Shown piece by piece: positions 1 through 11,436 of a stretch of 64,000 bases of DNA. The DNA lies in NCBI GenBank assembly GCA_000827265.1, contig KN834765.1, positions 141,590-205,589 on the forward strand. Reading direction: 5' to 3'. This DNA comes from Collybiopsis luxurians FD-317 M1 (taxonomy: Eukaryota; Basidiomycota; Agaricomycetes; Agaricales; Omphalotaceae). The translations under genes and the position numbers were made by a program. The number at the start of each line of letters is the position of its first letter. The stretch's first letter is position 1. The notes beneath the pieces were generated by a model that was given only the letters and a program-made list of their open reading frames with translations, made no database searches and was not told the origin of the DNA.

Positions 1-678
1 CTTGAAAGTTCGTTATGGCTTGGTTTACTCAACTGGTTCATTATATACTCATTCTACTATCTAACCTCAGGTTCCATCGACTTCCGACGCTTGCTTTGCT
101 CGATGGGATCGAGATCTGGAACCTAATTGTAAGTTAGTAACCAGGAGCTATGGATCGATATCGGAGTCCAGCAAGACTCATTACCGTAGCGCTGTACGCA
201 GAACGATTTGAGTATCCCAATGGACTAATTACCAGCACAGGGCCGATTTTGAAGCGCTAGACAGCTGTCTATTCCCTGCCCCCACGGAGAAGCCGGACTA
301 CTATATAATCTATCTATCTATATAAAAATTAGATTAGGTGGCTGAGACGACTGCACGAAAGCTTGAAAATCCCTGGCATTATGCCCGGTCATTGTCGGAG
401 AGTTCCTGAACATCATCAAATGACTTACTTATTCCTTGCTTTCACAGAGCGTATGAAGTGGATTACATACAAACTTGAAACAACCTGCAGGCTTGACATC
501 GAGCACTCCGGCGTTGAACCGGCTCTCGGTTCATTTAGCGCAACGGAGAATTTGGATACACAAATTGTAAAACCATCGGGACAGCAATACCCGAAACTAC
601 GCACGTACACAGAAACTACAGCTAGATAGACCCAGAAAATTGACAACGCCGCATGCCACAAGCCCAATCAACTTTGCC
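1..678. other. Left-edge intergenic stretch, no gene seen
   Basis: No open frame here shows a recognisable domain or plausible spliced structure. Short frames near 363-667 overlap each other on both strands and look random. There is a small TATC/TATA-rich patch near 300-325. The stretch lies downstream of the Tof1 stop codon and probably holds its 3' untranslated region. Confidence 0.5.
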
Positions 679-3600
679 TCATTCCTCTTCCTCATCGGAT
701 AAGATCAATCGACCTTTTCTTCTTGAGCTACTACCTGTATTTGCCTCCGCTACCTCCATAGCACCATCATCTTTGTCCTCATTCTGAGAACGATTTCCTC
801 TAGACGCCGCTACAGCCATGGATACACCACCGTCGCTCTCGTTACCATCCTCCTCCGTTTGTATTTGAGACAGGCCCTTTGGTATGGGTTTAGGTCGTGG
901 ACGGGATTTCTCTACAGCGATGGCATTATTAGATACATGCATCTCATCTGAAGATGTTGAGGATGAAGATTTGTCATCCTTCTCCGCCTCTACCATTTGC
1001 TGGGCCTCGCTCTGCTGATCCCGCTCCTCCTCTGGATCTCCCTTCCTCTTCTTCCGTCTCCCACCCTTATCACCTTTTTCATCCCCCTTATCTTTCCTCC
1101 TTCTCTTCGTCCCCGTAGCTTTCATCGCCCCACTCCTCCCCTCCCCCAAGTCTGCGGCCCGTTTCTCCGTCCGCTCCCTCCTCAACTTCTCCAGTTCGAA
1201 AAACGCCGCCATGTTCTCTTGTCCATATTCAGCATCCGAGTCTTCAATGAACTGTGCGGATTTATATTGAATCTCTTCTTTCTTCTTCTTCTCTCGTCTC
1301 TTCCGCTCCTTGTCCTTATCCCTGCTTTCCTTATCCTTCTTGCTCTTCTTCTTTCGCTCCCCTTCACCACCCTCCGCTCCTTCTCCGAAGGCAGCGTCAT
1401 CTTCTTCGTCGGAATCAGGAGAAGGTTCCCTGACCCTCCTTTTCCTCCTGGTTTTCTTACTCAACAACTGGCTCGCCTTCTTTCCTTCAAGGTCAAAAGG
1501 TGTTTCGAGGAATTGTTTGATGACGATTATAATGTTGCCCAGTTCGGCGGGCAGAATAGCCGCTGGGATGTACCACTCCAGTTCATCTGCATCTGAAAAC
1601 GAGTGAAGGGAAGGAGGAAGGAAAGAAACCACGTTAGTATGCTAGCCATGATAGAAAGGAACACACATAGCAACATACCTTCATCCAAAATATAGCATTT
1701 GCATAAACGGAATAAGAGCTTGAGTTGGGAATTCTTGGTTGCTGCCTCTGCATGTTCGTCGCTTACATATGGAATAACTGCACAAAGGTTCCGTCAGCAG
1801 CCCGCCCCCCTAATATAGAAGATGAAAGACTGACGATAATCAGTCATCTTCGCCTGCGCATCTAATGAAGGACCTAGGAGCTTCGATCGCTTGACAACAT
1901 CGTCTACGATATCGTCCTCCAAACCATTTCCGTTTTCTTCCCCGTCCTGCTTTTCCTTATTATCAACCTCTTCAACAATGCGGTCGCGTTCCGCTTTAGC
2001 TGTTTCTAGAATCTATAAAAAGAGACGGGAAGCAAGTGAATAGCGTTAGATCTCCGCGAAGAAAGAAAAACCAAGCTTTTATGTATTCACCTCCTGCGTC
2101 CAAAGAACCAACCCAGTTTTGCCACTCTCCACCAACGCGCCGATGGCGATTCCAACCTGCTCACTCCATTTGTATCCCTTCTTAACTTGTACTTCTGGTG
2201 GAAATTGTGTATCTTCGACCGTTCTACCTTTACCGGATCTCACTGGCGGCTCCCAAGAAGAGAACTGTTTCCAATTTCCGCGATTCTTAGGGAAAAATGC
2301 CTGACAGTGACCATAAGAAATCATGATTAGCCATTCAGACGATGTCGGCGAGGGGGCGAGCTCCTAATCTTATCCGACTCACCTCCACAGCCAAAAACGG
2401 ATTAGCCTCAACCGCTTTGAAAAATTGTCTCAAGATATAATTGATGAGATTTACAAGATCCTTATGCGGTTGGTCTTGAGGAAATGATTTTCGGTCGCCG
2501 AGAATGGTTTTGAAGAGGTTCAAAGTTGAGACCTGGTAATGATAGAGAGGAAAGGAAGGGGTGTCGTAAATAGGAGGAAGGCCAGAAGCAGTGGATCAGT
2601 AGGTGCACACACGTCAGAACGCAAAAGAATATGTAAACAACCTTGAAAAATAGCCCCTCCGCTTTTGCCTTGACCGCCTGCCTATGTAACAGACTGACTA
2701 CCCTCTTCAATTGATCCGAGCTTGAAAACTCTTTGTAACGCGAGAGGTAGACTAGGAGAGTATGCGCTATGTCTGCTTGAGCAAATTTCTACGATGAAAC
2801 GAACCATTAACGCGAGAATGATTAAAAGTCCCAGGGGGGAAGGGGCGAATACCCATACCATTTCGAACGCTTCAAACGTAAACATAGTCTCAAGGACCAC
2901 GTCATCCTTATCTTGGTCCTGCTGGGGAAGTTCTTCCTCCGGTACTTCATCTGCAGCCGCGCAACAGGACGAGCAGCACAGTTAACATAACGGGGAACGC
3001 GGACAAGATACAGACACATACCTGTCCCCTTCTTCCCTTTCCGCTTCCCGGCCTGCTTCTTCCTAACATACACCCCATCCTCTCCCGCACCCCCACTCCG
3101 CTTGGACCACTTCTCCAACATTTTTAACAACACATACCCCATCTCCACACTCGAATTCAAGTAAGCCAAACTCTGCGTCCCTTCTTTGTACGTCTTCAAA
3201 GACTCGGAAGCGACATCGAGGACCTCGCCGGAATATATCAGTTGGTGGAGGAGGGTGTGCGCGGCGTCGACTAGTTCGGCGTGCTCGTCCGTATCGGTGG
3301 GGGAAGTGGGTAGGGACGACATTGAGTCAATAAGGAAGAGAAGTTGGGTGAGACATTCAATCCCTGCTTGAAGCTCGGTCCATGCTTTGGGCTAGTGCGG
3401 AACATAGTCAGAGTAGAAATACAAAGCGAGGCAGTCACTGCTCACCTTCTCCTCTCCAGCCTCTCTCATTCTCTTCAAAACCCAAATAATCCACGGTCGC
3501 TCCAGTACCTCTGCAACCAAGCCAAAGGAGTGTTTCCGCGTGTCTCTATCTGGATTTTTACCATTCCCTCCCTGTGCGTCCTTCGGAGCCGATGCCCGTC

Positions 3601-5058
3601 TTTGAAGGAAAAATTCAAGGAACCATTTCGCGACAAATAAAAGACGTAGATTATCCTTTTCAGTGATTTTGGCACGTTCAGCACGAATGTCTTTGAGGAG
3701 TGTTGAAAGGAATGCTAAAATGCGTCAAATGGCCCATTAGACCAAAAGACAGAGAAATGTAAATGCCCTGCTCACGATTGAAACACTCTTCCAAAAACTC
3801 TTCTGCTACTTGCTTCAGAACCTTGATCGCTTCAAGCGTCAATGTCCTAGTTCCGTTCGCACCCAACTCGTCGACCTTGTGTCCTCTGGTTGCCTTTTGC
3901 TTCTTGGATCTATCCCAGAGCTCGGAAGTGTCACCAGTGATACCCTCTTGATGATGGATGACGAAAGAACGTGCGGAAGGGGTGGTAGAGCCGTCGGCGC
4001 TCCCTTCTGTCCCATTTGGCGGAGGCTTTTTGTTGGGATTGAGTTTGACTGCAATCGTAGTCCCGAAACGAGAGTGCCTCGTGGAAGCTTGTCGTAAGAT
4101 TTGGCGTTTGGAACGCTGTTCTTCAGCGAGGAGACGGTGCAGGTCGTCGGTGGGTCGCTGCCCAAAACAAGACGCGTCAATGGTAAAAACAATGTTCAAC
4201 CAGCTTGGAACGTACTTTATCTTGATCTGCCGCAACATCTCTAGGTTTCACTCCTCTGAACAATAGATATATGATCTCCAACGCGACGGTATTCCAACTG
4301 TCGAACAGCGAGTCCTTGTCTGTATTTGCCGCGACCGTCAGAATAAGCTGCATTATATGCGAGTCCCAGAGCAGCCTAATGAGCTTTGACTGTAGCTGCG
4401 TAAACTCGTTGTGGTCGGCACTGAGGTGGCTGTTTGCTGGAAGGTCTTTGATGAAAGCCAAGTTCCGGACTAGATGTAGGACGACATTGACGATTTGACC
4501 GTCCCTCTCTGTGCGGTTGGCAGGGGATTTGCTTAAGGAAGGAAGTACAACTCCAAATAAGGCCGTGAGGACGTCGGCCTTCAAGATGGCGGCTTTGTAC
4601 TGGAGATGGCTGGCTACCAATTCGGTGTAGTCGGCTTTCGAGTCGAGTTCATCATCCAACTCTTTAAGTTCCTCGGCAACATCAATAGGCCATGTCATGG
4701 CTGTCATGAGGTCCACAACCATGACAGCTCTCTTGTCCTCCACCAAACCTCTTCCTGCTGTTTCGAGGAGAATTGGAACGAGATCGTTGGGCAATACGCG
4801 CGTTTTCCAGAAGATCCGAGCAATGGTACGGTCATCGTCAGTTTCGTCGCGTCTCCAGAGTTTTTTGAGGTCTTTCAGGCAGCCAGTAACTTGGTCGCCC
4901 ATTCGGTATACCGAGGTCCCAGATACCAATTCGTACCCCCCCAATGCATCAACCACGCCTTGAACGATGGGTTGGAGAAAGTGTCGTTGATCATCGCTGG
5001 GAGAGACATCGTCTCGTTCCGATTCTGAGGAAATCTCGATGATTTCGTTTTCGTCCAT
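679..5058 (-). CDS. TOF1: Tof1/Timeless/Swi1-type replication fork protection protein
   Basis: This nuclear protein pairs with Csm3/Tipin at the replication fork, where the family mediates fork pausing and S-phase checkpoint signalling. The first exon (about 5058-4200) carries the Timeless N-terminal domain, including TRVLPNDLVPILLE and VVLHLVRNLAFIKDLP. Middle exons carry helical repeats, with HSRFGTTIAVKLN near 4080. The last exon has the conserved DLEGKKASQLLSKK block and YKSAQFIEDSDAEYG. It ends in a Lys/Glu/Ser-rich tail finishing in SDEEEE. The ATG at 5058 (MDENEIIEIS) was chosen because a longer reading to 5088 would need GTG. I count roughly a dozen exons with short introns. Length is about 1,100-1,200 residues, normal for fungal Tof1. 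No break was seen. The identification is firm; individual exon edges are less so. Confidence 0.9.
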
Positions 5059-5231
5059 CTGGAGTGAAGGCAAGACGCGACCAGTCACGCTTTGTCACGT
5101 AAGCCCTTTACATGTACGTTGACCTATGCCACCCTTACTGCCACCTTTACTACTCAAGGATAATCATTGCTATCCAGTCAATTTTTGAGCTATGTCAACC
5201 TAAATAAATAGGAACATGGAAGAGTTGGCTG

Positions 5232-5297
5232 TTATCGACTCAATTAGGATTCGAACCTAAGCTAGATGAGCTGTGGTAACCACTAGGCCAGGTCGCC
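5232..5297 (-). pseudogene. tRNA-like element (degenerate tRNA or tRNA-derived repeat head)
   Basis: On the minus strand there is an A-box match (TGGCCTAGTGG) and a perfect T-arm, TTAGG-TTCGAAT-CCTAA, which includes the B-box GGTTCGAATCC. About 60 bases separate the possible acceptor ends, against 71 or more in a real tRNA. The variable loop is missing, the anticodon stem has only about three pairs, and the acceptor arm pairs poorly (CGAC with GTCG only). I read it as a decayed tRNA or the pol III head of a SINE-like repeat. It sits between the divergent Tof1 and quinone oxidoreductase genes. Confidence 0.4.
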
Positions 5298-5495
5298 TCG
5301 CTGAATGTAACACACGCGACTTGTCACGACTATATCATTATGCGCGACCTCCGACGGAAGGGCGATAGCGGATGACGCCATCGACAGCGTGGGTTGGTCC
5401 ATTCAAGTTCCCATTCCATGCTCTCGTTTCGACCACCACCTTCATCTCTTAGGCTTTCTCGAGTTTTATCCTATCTCTACAAATCATCACACCCA

Positions 5496-6789
5496 ATGTC
5501 CAAACTCCCAGATACAATCGAGGCTTTCGCGATTAGAAAGGTGTGTCTCCGTTCATAATCAGGCGATTCAACTCTAATCAGCTATCTCCAGCCGGGGGGC
5601 TTTGAAGTTCTCGAAAAGATGACTCTACCCTTCCCAAAAGTTGAGCCCGGCCATCTCGTTGTCAAAGTCGAATGGATCGGCGTCAACTTTATCGATACAT
5701 ATTATCGGTACAGAATCCCCATTCTGACTGACTCTTTGTCCTCATTTCATCGTATCATAGTCAAGGTCTCTATCCTTACCCTAGCTTCCCCGCTATTTTA
5801 GGCAAAGAAACTTCCGGTGAAATAGTCGCTCTTCCAACCGATCCACAAGTCTTGAACGATCCTAGTTTCGTCAAGATGGGTTACAAGGTAGGAGGTAAGG
5901 TCGCTGTGGTACGTCCTCTATTCCCGCTTCGATCCCATATACCTACTCCATACAGGATTGCCTTGGCACCCACTCCAACTACATATCCATTCCCTGGCTC
6001 AAAGCCTACCCAATTACCGAAGGCATCTCAACCCGAATCGCCGCAGCTGCCCTGATCCAAGGTCTCACTGCTTTAACATTCTTCCAAGATTCTTACACCG
6101 TCAAGAAAGGCGACACCATCCTCATCCACACCGTCGCCGGGGGTCTGGGTTTGATCATGTGTCAACTTGCCAAACACATCGGTGCAACGGTCATTGGTAC
6201 TACTTCAACCAAAGAGAAGGCCGAGTTGGCAAAGAAACATGGCGCAGATCACGTCATCTTATATAAGGACGAGGATACCGTCAAGAGAGTGCTGGAGATA
6301 ACGAATGGAGTTGGGGTAGATGCTGTTTACGATGGAGTAGGTAAAGATACGTATGTGCAGCAGATCTCATTCAGGTACCCCGAGGCAGAATTAACGTATC
6401 GGTTGCAGTTTCGACAGCAATTTCGAAATGCTCAAGCGGAAGGGTACCCTCGTCTCCGTGGGTAATGCTTCTGGGGCAGTACCTCCCGTCTCTCCGCTCA
6501 AGCTTCTTCCAAAAAATCTCAAGCTCCTCCGACCTACGTGCGTATCATACCTTCCGCATTGCCTTCATTCTCCTGATGACTTATGAATTAAAGCATGAAC
6601 AACTACGTCGTGACTCCGGACGAAGTATACCACTTCTCCTCCGAGCTCTGGTCTCTTGTCTCCTCTGGGGTTCTCAAGATCAACATATGGAAGGAATATC
6701 CCTTTACGCAGGAGGGCGCTCAAGAAGCTCAGAGGGATCTGACGGGAGGCAAGAGCGTGGGCAAGTTGTTGATCAAGGTTCAAGATTAG
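5496..6789 (+). CDS. Zeta-crystallin-type NADPH:quinone oxidoreductase
   Basis: Medium-chain dehydrogenase/reductase of the quinone oxidoreductase (Zta1/zeta-crystallin) branch. The family reduces quinones or alpha,beta-unsaturated carbonyls with NADPH in the cytosol. The start MSKLPDTIEAFAIRK at 5496 joins GGFEVLEKMTLPFPKVEPGHLVVKV... style sequence in the GroES-like domain, with WIGVNFIDTYYR present. The nucleotide-binding domain near 6110-6350 reads HTVAGGLGLIMCQLAKHIGA, then TTSTKEKAELAKKHGADHVI and VDAVYDGVGKDT. An intron follows KDT, and the next exon has FEMLKRKGTLVSVGNASG. The last exon (about 6595-6789) ends GGKSVGKLLIKVQD. About five introns give close to 330 residues, the usual size. 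It is divergent from Tof1 over 437 bp. No zinc-site cysteines are seen, as expected for this branch. Confidence 0.9.
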
Positions 6790-7106
6790 GATGAAAATCG
6801 ATGAGGGAAGGGAAGGGACGGGAATAGTAAGGAAGGAATGAAACAAGGGTTCAAGGGTGTATTTACATGTACTTTATTCAGTCGCAAACGGAGGTACAAA
6901 ATGGTTATTTCTTACTTTTCGCCAAACTTGTTTGGTCAAGCAATTAGTTGATCATGTACAGTGCTGACTCTGTTGGGCAGATGCAACCTCACAAAACAAA
7001 AAAAACTCTCAAAACTTACTTCAAAAACTTAGCATACCAAAATCAATTTGCATTCAAAGGTACTTGTAAATATTCGTTGATCTTTTTCTAGGATTCCTAG
7101 AGTCCA
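6790..7106. other. Convergent intergenic spacer
   Basis: It separates the stop codons of the quinone oxidoreductase (+) and the first alpha/beta hydrolase (-). A/T runs near 6990-7030 could serve as 3' end signals. No gene was seen. Confidence 0.5.
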
Positions 7107-8263
7107 TTACATTTCGAAGACGCGTTTGACAAATTTATACATCTCCTCCATGCCAACCTCGGGCTCTTGGTCGTAGAGGTGGTCTACCCCAGGGACTTCT
7201 TCGTACGTAAAGTCCTTATGTTTCAAGTCCTTAAATCCTTTAGCTACTTCCCTAGATTGAGTCACAGGAACTGGCCCATCCGCGTCGCCGTGAATGAGGT
7301 AGATCGAAGGTATAGACCCTGGCGAAGGAAGGCCCTTCAAATAACGCGGAATAGAAAACACGCTGCCAGAAAGACCAGTGTCTCCCAAGAGAAGTTCCTC
7401 TACAAGGGCCCTTGTAGATATTTGGTCAATAAGATACTCTATACAGGAAAGTCACTTTGAGGCGCAACTTACTCTTGAACTGCATAGTGATACAAGACGG
7501 TTCGCGCACTTTCTACCTCGGCGAAGGAAGCACGACTTCCCAGATCATCCGGGTCGATGAAGGGTTGCACTTCCTCGTCTCCAACTATGCGATTCTCTCC
7601 AATAATCCGACGAATGTACGCAACTGGCCTATGTTTCGTCTTGAAGAACGGGTCCTCCAAATCTGTCATGGGATAGATTGGAATAAGGCCTTTAACAACA
7701 GGCACCCTTCCCAATCCCAATCCCGCTTCCTCGAAGCCGATACCGCATCCGATGAGGAGGGAGAACCATCCTCCGGCAGAAGAGCCTGTCAAGATGATTC
7801 GGGAGGTATCTACGCGTCCCTCTGTCGTTTTCTTGAATTCGGCGCTTTGAAGAAATTTGATGGCGTCGACACAGTCCGATAGGATGGCAGGCATGCGGAA
7901 TTGTGGGGCGAGACGATAGTCCGCAGAGATGAAGGTAACATTGTGCTCGGAGGGAGCACGGAGATGATGCGGAGCGACGTCTGTGATTGAACACGAATTA
8001 GTTCTCAATATTTTGAGCATATATTACCCTATGAAGCTCACGCTTTCTCGTTCCCTGTCCAATAAACATGTAAGAGTAAGTCAGAAAGAGCAGATACCAA
8101 TTCCTACCATAAGCAAACCGCCAGAATGGAACCAAAACATGTACGGCGCAGGGTTTTCTGGGGTGGAGGAAGGAGATAGATAAACATCCATGTAGATGCC
8201 AACCCCGTCCGCTTGCTTGTACAATATTTCGAGCGGCTTGATGGTGGTAGGATTGGTGGTCAT
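7107..8263 (-). CDS. Alpha/beta hydrolase fold-3 protein (tandem copy 1)
   Basis: Predicted esterase or lipase-like hydrolase; the substrate is unknown. The start is MTTNPTTIKPLEILYKQ at 8263. The oxyanion-hole motif, usually HGGG in this family, is HSGG (WFHSGG). After an intron, ISADYRLAPQ follows. The nucleophile motif GSSAGG lies near 7790. The catalytic Asp is in HGDADGPVPVTQ and the His in GVDHLYD near the C-terminus. It ends VKRVFEM at 7107. Four exons give roughly 320 residues. There is no signal peptide, so a cytosolic enzyme is likely. The gene at 8908-10039 is a close tandem duplicate with the same exon plan, and the duplication includes upstream DNA. All three catalytic residues are present, so it should be active. 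Confidence 0.88.
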
Positions 8264-8907
8264 GGTAGTTCTGACAGATAGGTTGATCAGTTTAATCGAC
8301 TTTTAACGAGCTTTTATCCTCGTCCTCGCCGGATAAAGAACGGATAAAAAGCGATGCCTCGCGAACAATTATGTGAAGATGCTCTGTAGTCATCAGTACG
8401 TGGTGAGCTTCTGACTCGAATTTCGCTGCCTGCTATTGGATCGCATTGGGTACAGGGATTCGGCCCCCAACGGGATATGAGAAGTGCAGAGGCTTCGTTT
8501 AGAAATCACCTTTCATTTGGCGTCCCGACTCCCAAGTATGATTCATTGTCTGACGCGACATATTCGCGATATCGAGGGTCGTCATTTGAACTTATTTTCT
8601 GGAATGGAAATGGTTGTAGATACTAAGATAGTGCCTTGCCAGTCTTGGATGTCGGACTCCGACGGAGTACTACTACTAGTGGCTGACTTCATGCAACTCA
8701 CATGGGCGTGATGTCTAGGGTTTGATTCCCGATCTCGGAATTCAAAAGTCAGTCGGAAAGAGCAGTTTTACATGCATCATTTAAGGGTCTGATTCTCCTA
8801 CATATTGTAACAAATTTGGGTCGGTGCGCACGTATCGAAATCAGAACAAATTCAAGAAAGACACCTTCCAAGAGTATGGAATTTATGATTCCAGTAAGAT
8901 TGAGTGC
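8264..8907. other. Spacer between tandem hydrolases, duplicated promoter DNA
   Basis: No gene was seen. About 8392-8560 resembles 10178-10310 (shared CTTCTGACTCGAATTT and GAATCACCTTT-like strings). The duplicated unit therefore includes upstream DNA as well as coding sequence. Confidence 0.5.
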
Positions 8908-10039
8908 CTACAAGTGGAAAACGCGCTTGATAAATTTGTACATATCCTCCATACCGACCTCTGGTTCTTGATCATAGAGATGGTCTACCCCGGGCACTTC
9001 TTCGTACGTGTAGTCCCAGTGCTTCAAATCCTTCAGAGCTTCAGCCACGACCCTCGTTTGAGTGACGGGAACTGGTCCATCCGCATCACCGTGGACGAGG
9101 TAGATTGGAGGGAGAGAATCTGGCGAAGAGAGACCCCTTAAGTACTTCGGGACGGAAAAAACATCGCCAGAAATGCCAGTTCCTCCAAAGAGGAGCTCTT
9201 CTACGATACCCCTGATCGACAACCGGTCAGTAAGTAAAATATCTAAAAAAAATCGACTGCACACAACTCACTCTTGCACTGCGTAGTTATACATAATGGT
9301 CCGCGGGCCCTCCAGTTTGGCACCAGCAACGCGACTCCCCGGATCATCAGGATTGATAAAGGGCTGCACTTCTTCATCTTGGATCATCCTACCCAAGTAC
9401 TCCACCGGCCTGTGTTTGATCCTATAAAACGACTCTTCCAAATTCGTCATAGGATAAATTGGAATAAGGCCCTTAACAGCAGGAATTTTTTCCAATCCCG
9501 CTTCTTTGAAACCGATGCCGCATCCGATGAGAAGAGAGAGCCATCCTCCGGCGGAGGAGCCTGTCAAGATGATTTGAGAGGTGTCTACACGTCCTTCTGT
9601 TGCCTTCTTGAACTCGGCGCTGTGAAGAAATTTGACAGCGTCGACGCAGTCTGACAGGATTTCCGGAATGCGGAATTGAGGGGCGAGACGATAGTCCGCA
9701 GAGATGAAGGTGACATTGTGCTCTAAGGGTGCACGGACGTGGTGCGGAGCGGCATCTGCAATTGAACATATAAGTCTCCAATCTTCGAAATGTAAAACAC
9801 CATATTAAACTGACGCTTTCTGGTTCCCTGTTGAATACCCGTAAGAGTGCACTCAGTATGAGAGATATGTATGCGGCACGCACCACAAGCAAGCCCCCAG
9901 CATGCCACCACAGCATGCAAGGTGCAGGGTTTTCTGGTGTAGACGAGGGAGATAGGTATATATCCATGTAAATGTCAACCCCGCCTGCTTGTTTGTACAA
10001 GATCTCGAGTGGCTTGGGGGTGGTAGAACTGTTGGCCAT
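8908..10039 (-). CDS. Alpha/beta hydrolase fold-3 protein (tandem copy 2)
   Basis: A paralogue of the gene at 7107-8263. The start MANSSTTPKPLEILYKQAGG at 10039 is close to copy 1. The oxyanion motif is HAGG (WWHAGG) where copy 1 has HSGG. The nucleophile motif GSSAGG is near 9555, followed by LSLLIGCGIGF. The acid is in HGDADGPVPVTQ and the His in GVDHLYDQEPEVGM. It ends IKRVFHL. Compared with copy 1 it lacks a few residues in the cap region (LEKIPAVKG for LGLGRVPVVKG, and IQDEEVQ for IIGENRIVGDEEVQ), so substrate preference may differ. The function is inferred from the fold only. A P450 gene follows upstream, beyond a 1.4-kb spacer. Confidence 0.88.
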
Positions 10040-11436
10040 GGTGCTATTGCTATGTATCGGATTAGCCTCCTTGGCTCAAAAGGATGCTCTTCGATGAGCT
10101 TTTATACCACCCAGCTATAAACCTTATCGGGTAAAAACAATTCCCAACCGAAGAGGTGTACATGAAAGTACTCCATTCATTAGTACATGGTTCGCTTCTG
10201 ACTCGAATTTTGCTTTCAGCCATTGAATGCTTCACCAAATGGGTTATAGCAGGTGCAGAGAAGTGGCATGGCTTAGGAATCACCTTTTCGTCCGGGAATC
10301 TGACCTCCTCAGTAGAATACATTTAGTCCATCCTATCCCCACTTACAAGGACTAATCTGCGACAACTGTATACAAGGATCGACTCTGTACCGAATTACTG
10401 ACTACCCTTATTGGGTTCTAAACAGGTACCAGTTCTGGAGAGTACCAGTAGCTCAAGCAGACATCAGCAGGCCTGGATATAATGGGGATATTGGAGCGGT
10501 CCAGTTTGTTTCGAGCCTTCTCTCCCAAAATACAAGTGGTACAGCATCGATCCTAAGGTACATGAAATGCAGGTACGGGTAAGGTCACGTGCCAAGTTTT
10601 CGGTTTTATCTCACTGGGTCAGTTTCCAGCTGACTTGGATGTAAAATAATACAGGGGGCCCTTGAGAATATGCTGCTGGGTAACGCCCCAGTACATTTTT
10701 GCATCAAAGTCACTGGAAGCTAAGATAAAGCTAAAAAGTTTTCACGTGACCTTACCCGTATCTGCATTTCATGTACCTTAAATCCCGGGCTCAGATTGAG
10801 TCTCTCTCATGGTCGGCCTGTGTGGGCGGACCAATCCAGAGGGGACAGACTCGCAGTTCGCTCCGAACCTACTTCTTAGTAAAACTCAAGGAAATTTAAA
10901 TGTCCACCTTCCTATCCCAATGATTTACTACAGCCATACCTATGTACAACGAAGAGAATGTACATGCCATACGGGCCCAACCCGACACGAAATAAAGTCG
11001 GGCCAGACTAGGTGACAAGAGTCTCTCTCCCTCGGGAAGACAGGTTCAAGATAAACTCTGTGTGTGGAAGAGAGTAATCCCAAATATCAACCCCCGAGGT
11101 GAACTTTCGAAGAGAGAAAGAAAATTTTCAGCCGCCTTACAAAGACAATTAGGCGCCCAACTTTGATTGACGCGTATAGAGCACGTGCAACCAGCTTCCG
11201 TTGACAGACGCTAGTATCTGCGATATCTGGCAGCTTCTTTGCATAAGGCTGTAGCTCTTGTCCATCGGCTCAGAAGTGATACGCGATACTGATTTTTTTA
11301 AAAACTTGTCGTAAATATGAAGGATACTAGGGGACTATAGGTAATGCCTTAATCAGAATGTCCAAGTGATATCATGAAGGTGGCCAAAAATACTAGTTCC
11401 TCGCCTTTACAAACAGTGGCATTTGTTTGCCCTCTG
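10040..11436. other. 1.4-kb intergenic region containing a MITE-like element
   Basis: Apart from the inverted-repeat element at 10556-10778 and the promoter of hydrolase copy 2, I see no gene. A short frame at 10809-11015 has no domain and no splice partners. Confidence 0.5.
10556..10778. mobile_element. MITE-like element with long terminal inverted repeats and TA target duplication
   Basis: The left end begins AGGTACATGAAATGCAG and the right end is its reverse complement, ending at 10778. The inverted repeats run about 36 bases (38 with the TA) with a single mismatch, G versus A, at the 18th element base. Weaker inward similarity follows, around a shared TTTATCT. Both ends are flanked by TA, the target duplication of Tc1/mariner-type elements. 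At 223 bp, with no open frame, it would be non-autonomous. Assignment to Tc1/mariner rests only on the TA. Confidence 0.75.

Larger units (their letters stand above)
7107..10320. repeat. Tandem segmental duplication of hydrolase gene plus promoter
   Basis: Two direct units, about 7107-8560 and 8908-10320, carry a hydrolase each with matching exon structure, plus about 300 bp of recognisably similar upstream DNA. Protein similarity is high but the introns have diverged, so the event is not very recent. Confidence 0.7.

Noticed and set aside
997..1596. 199-residue plus-strand frame rich in Leu and Phe
   Set aside because: It is antisense to the Lys/Glu-rich C-terminus of Tof1. The Leu/Phe richness is what AAG/GAA codons give when read backwards.
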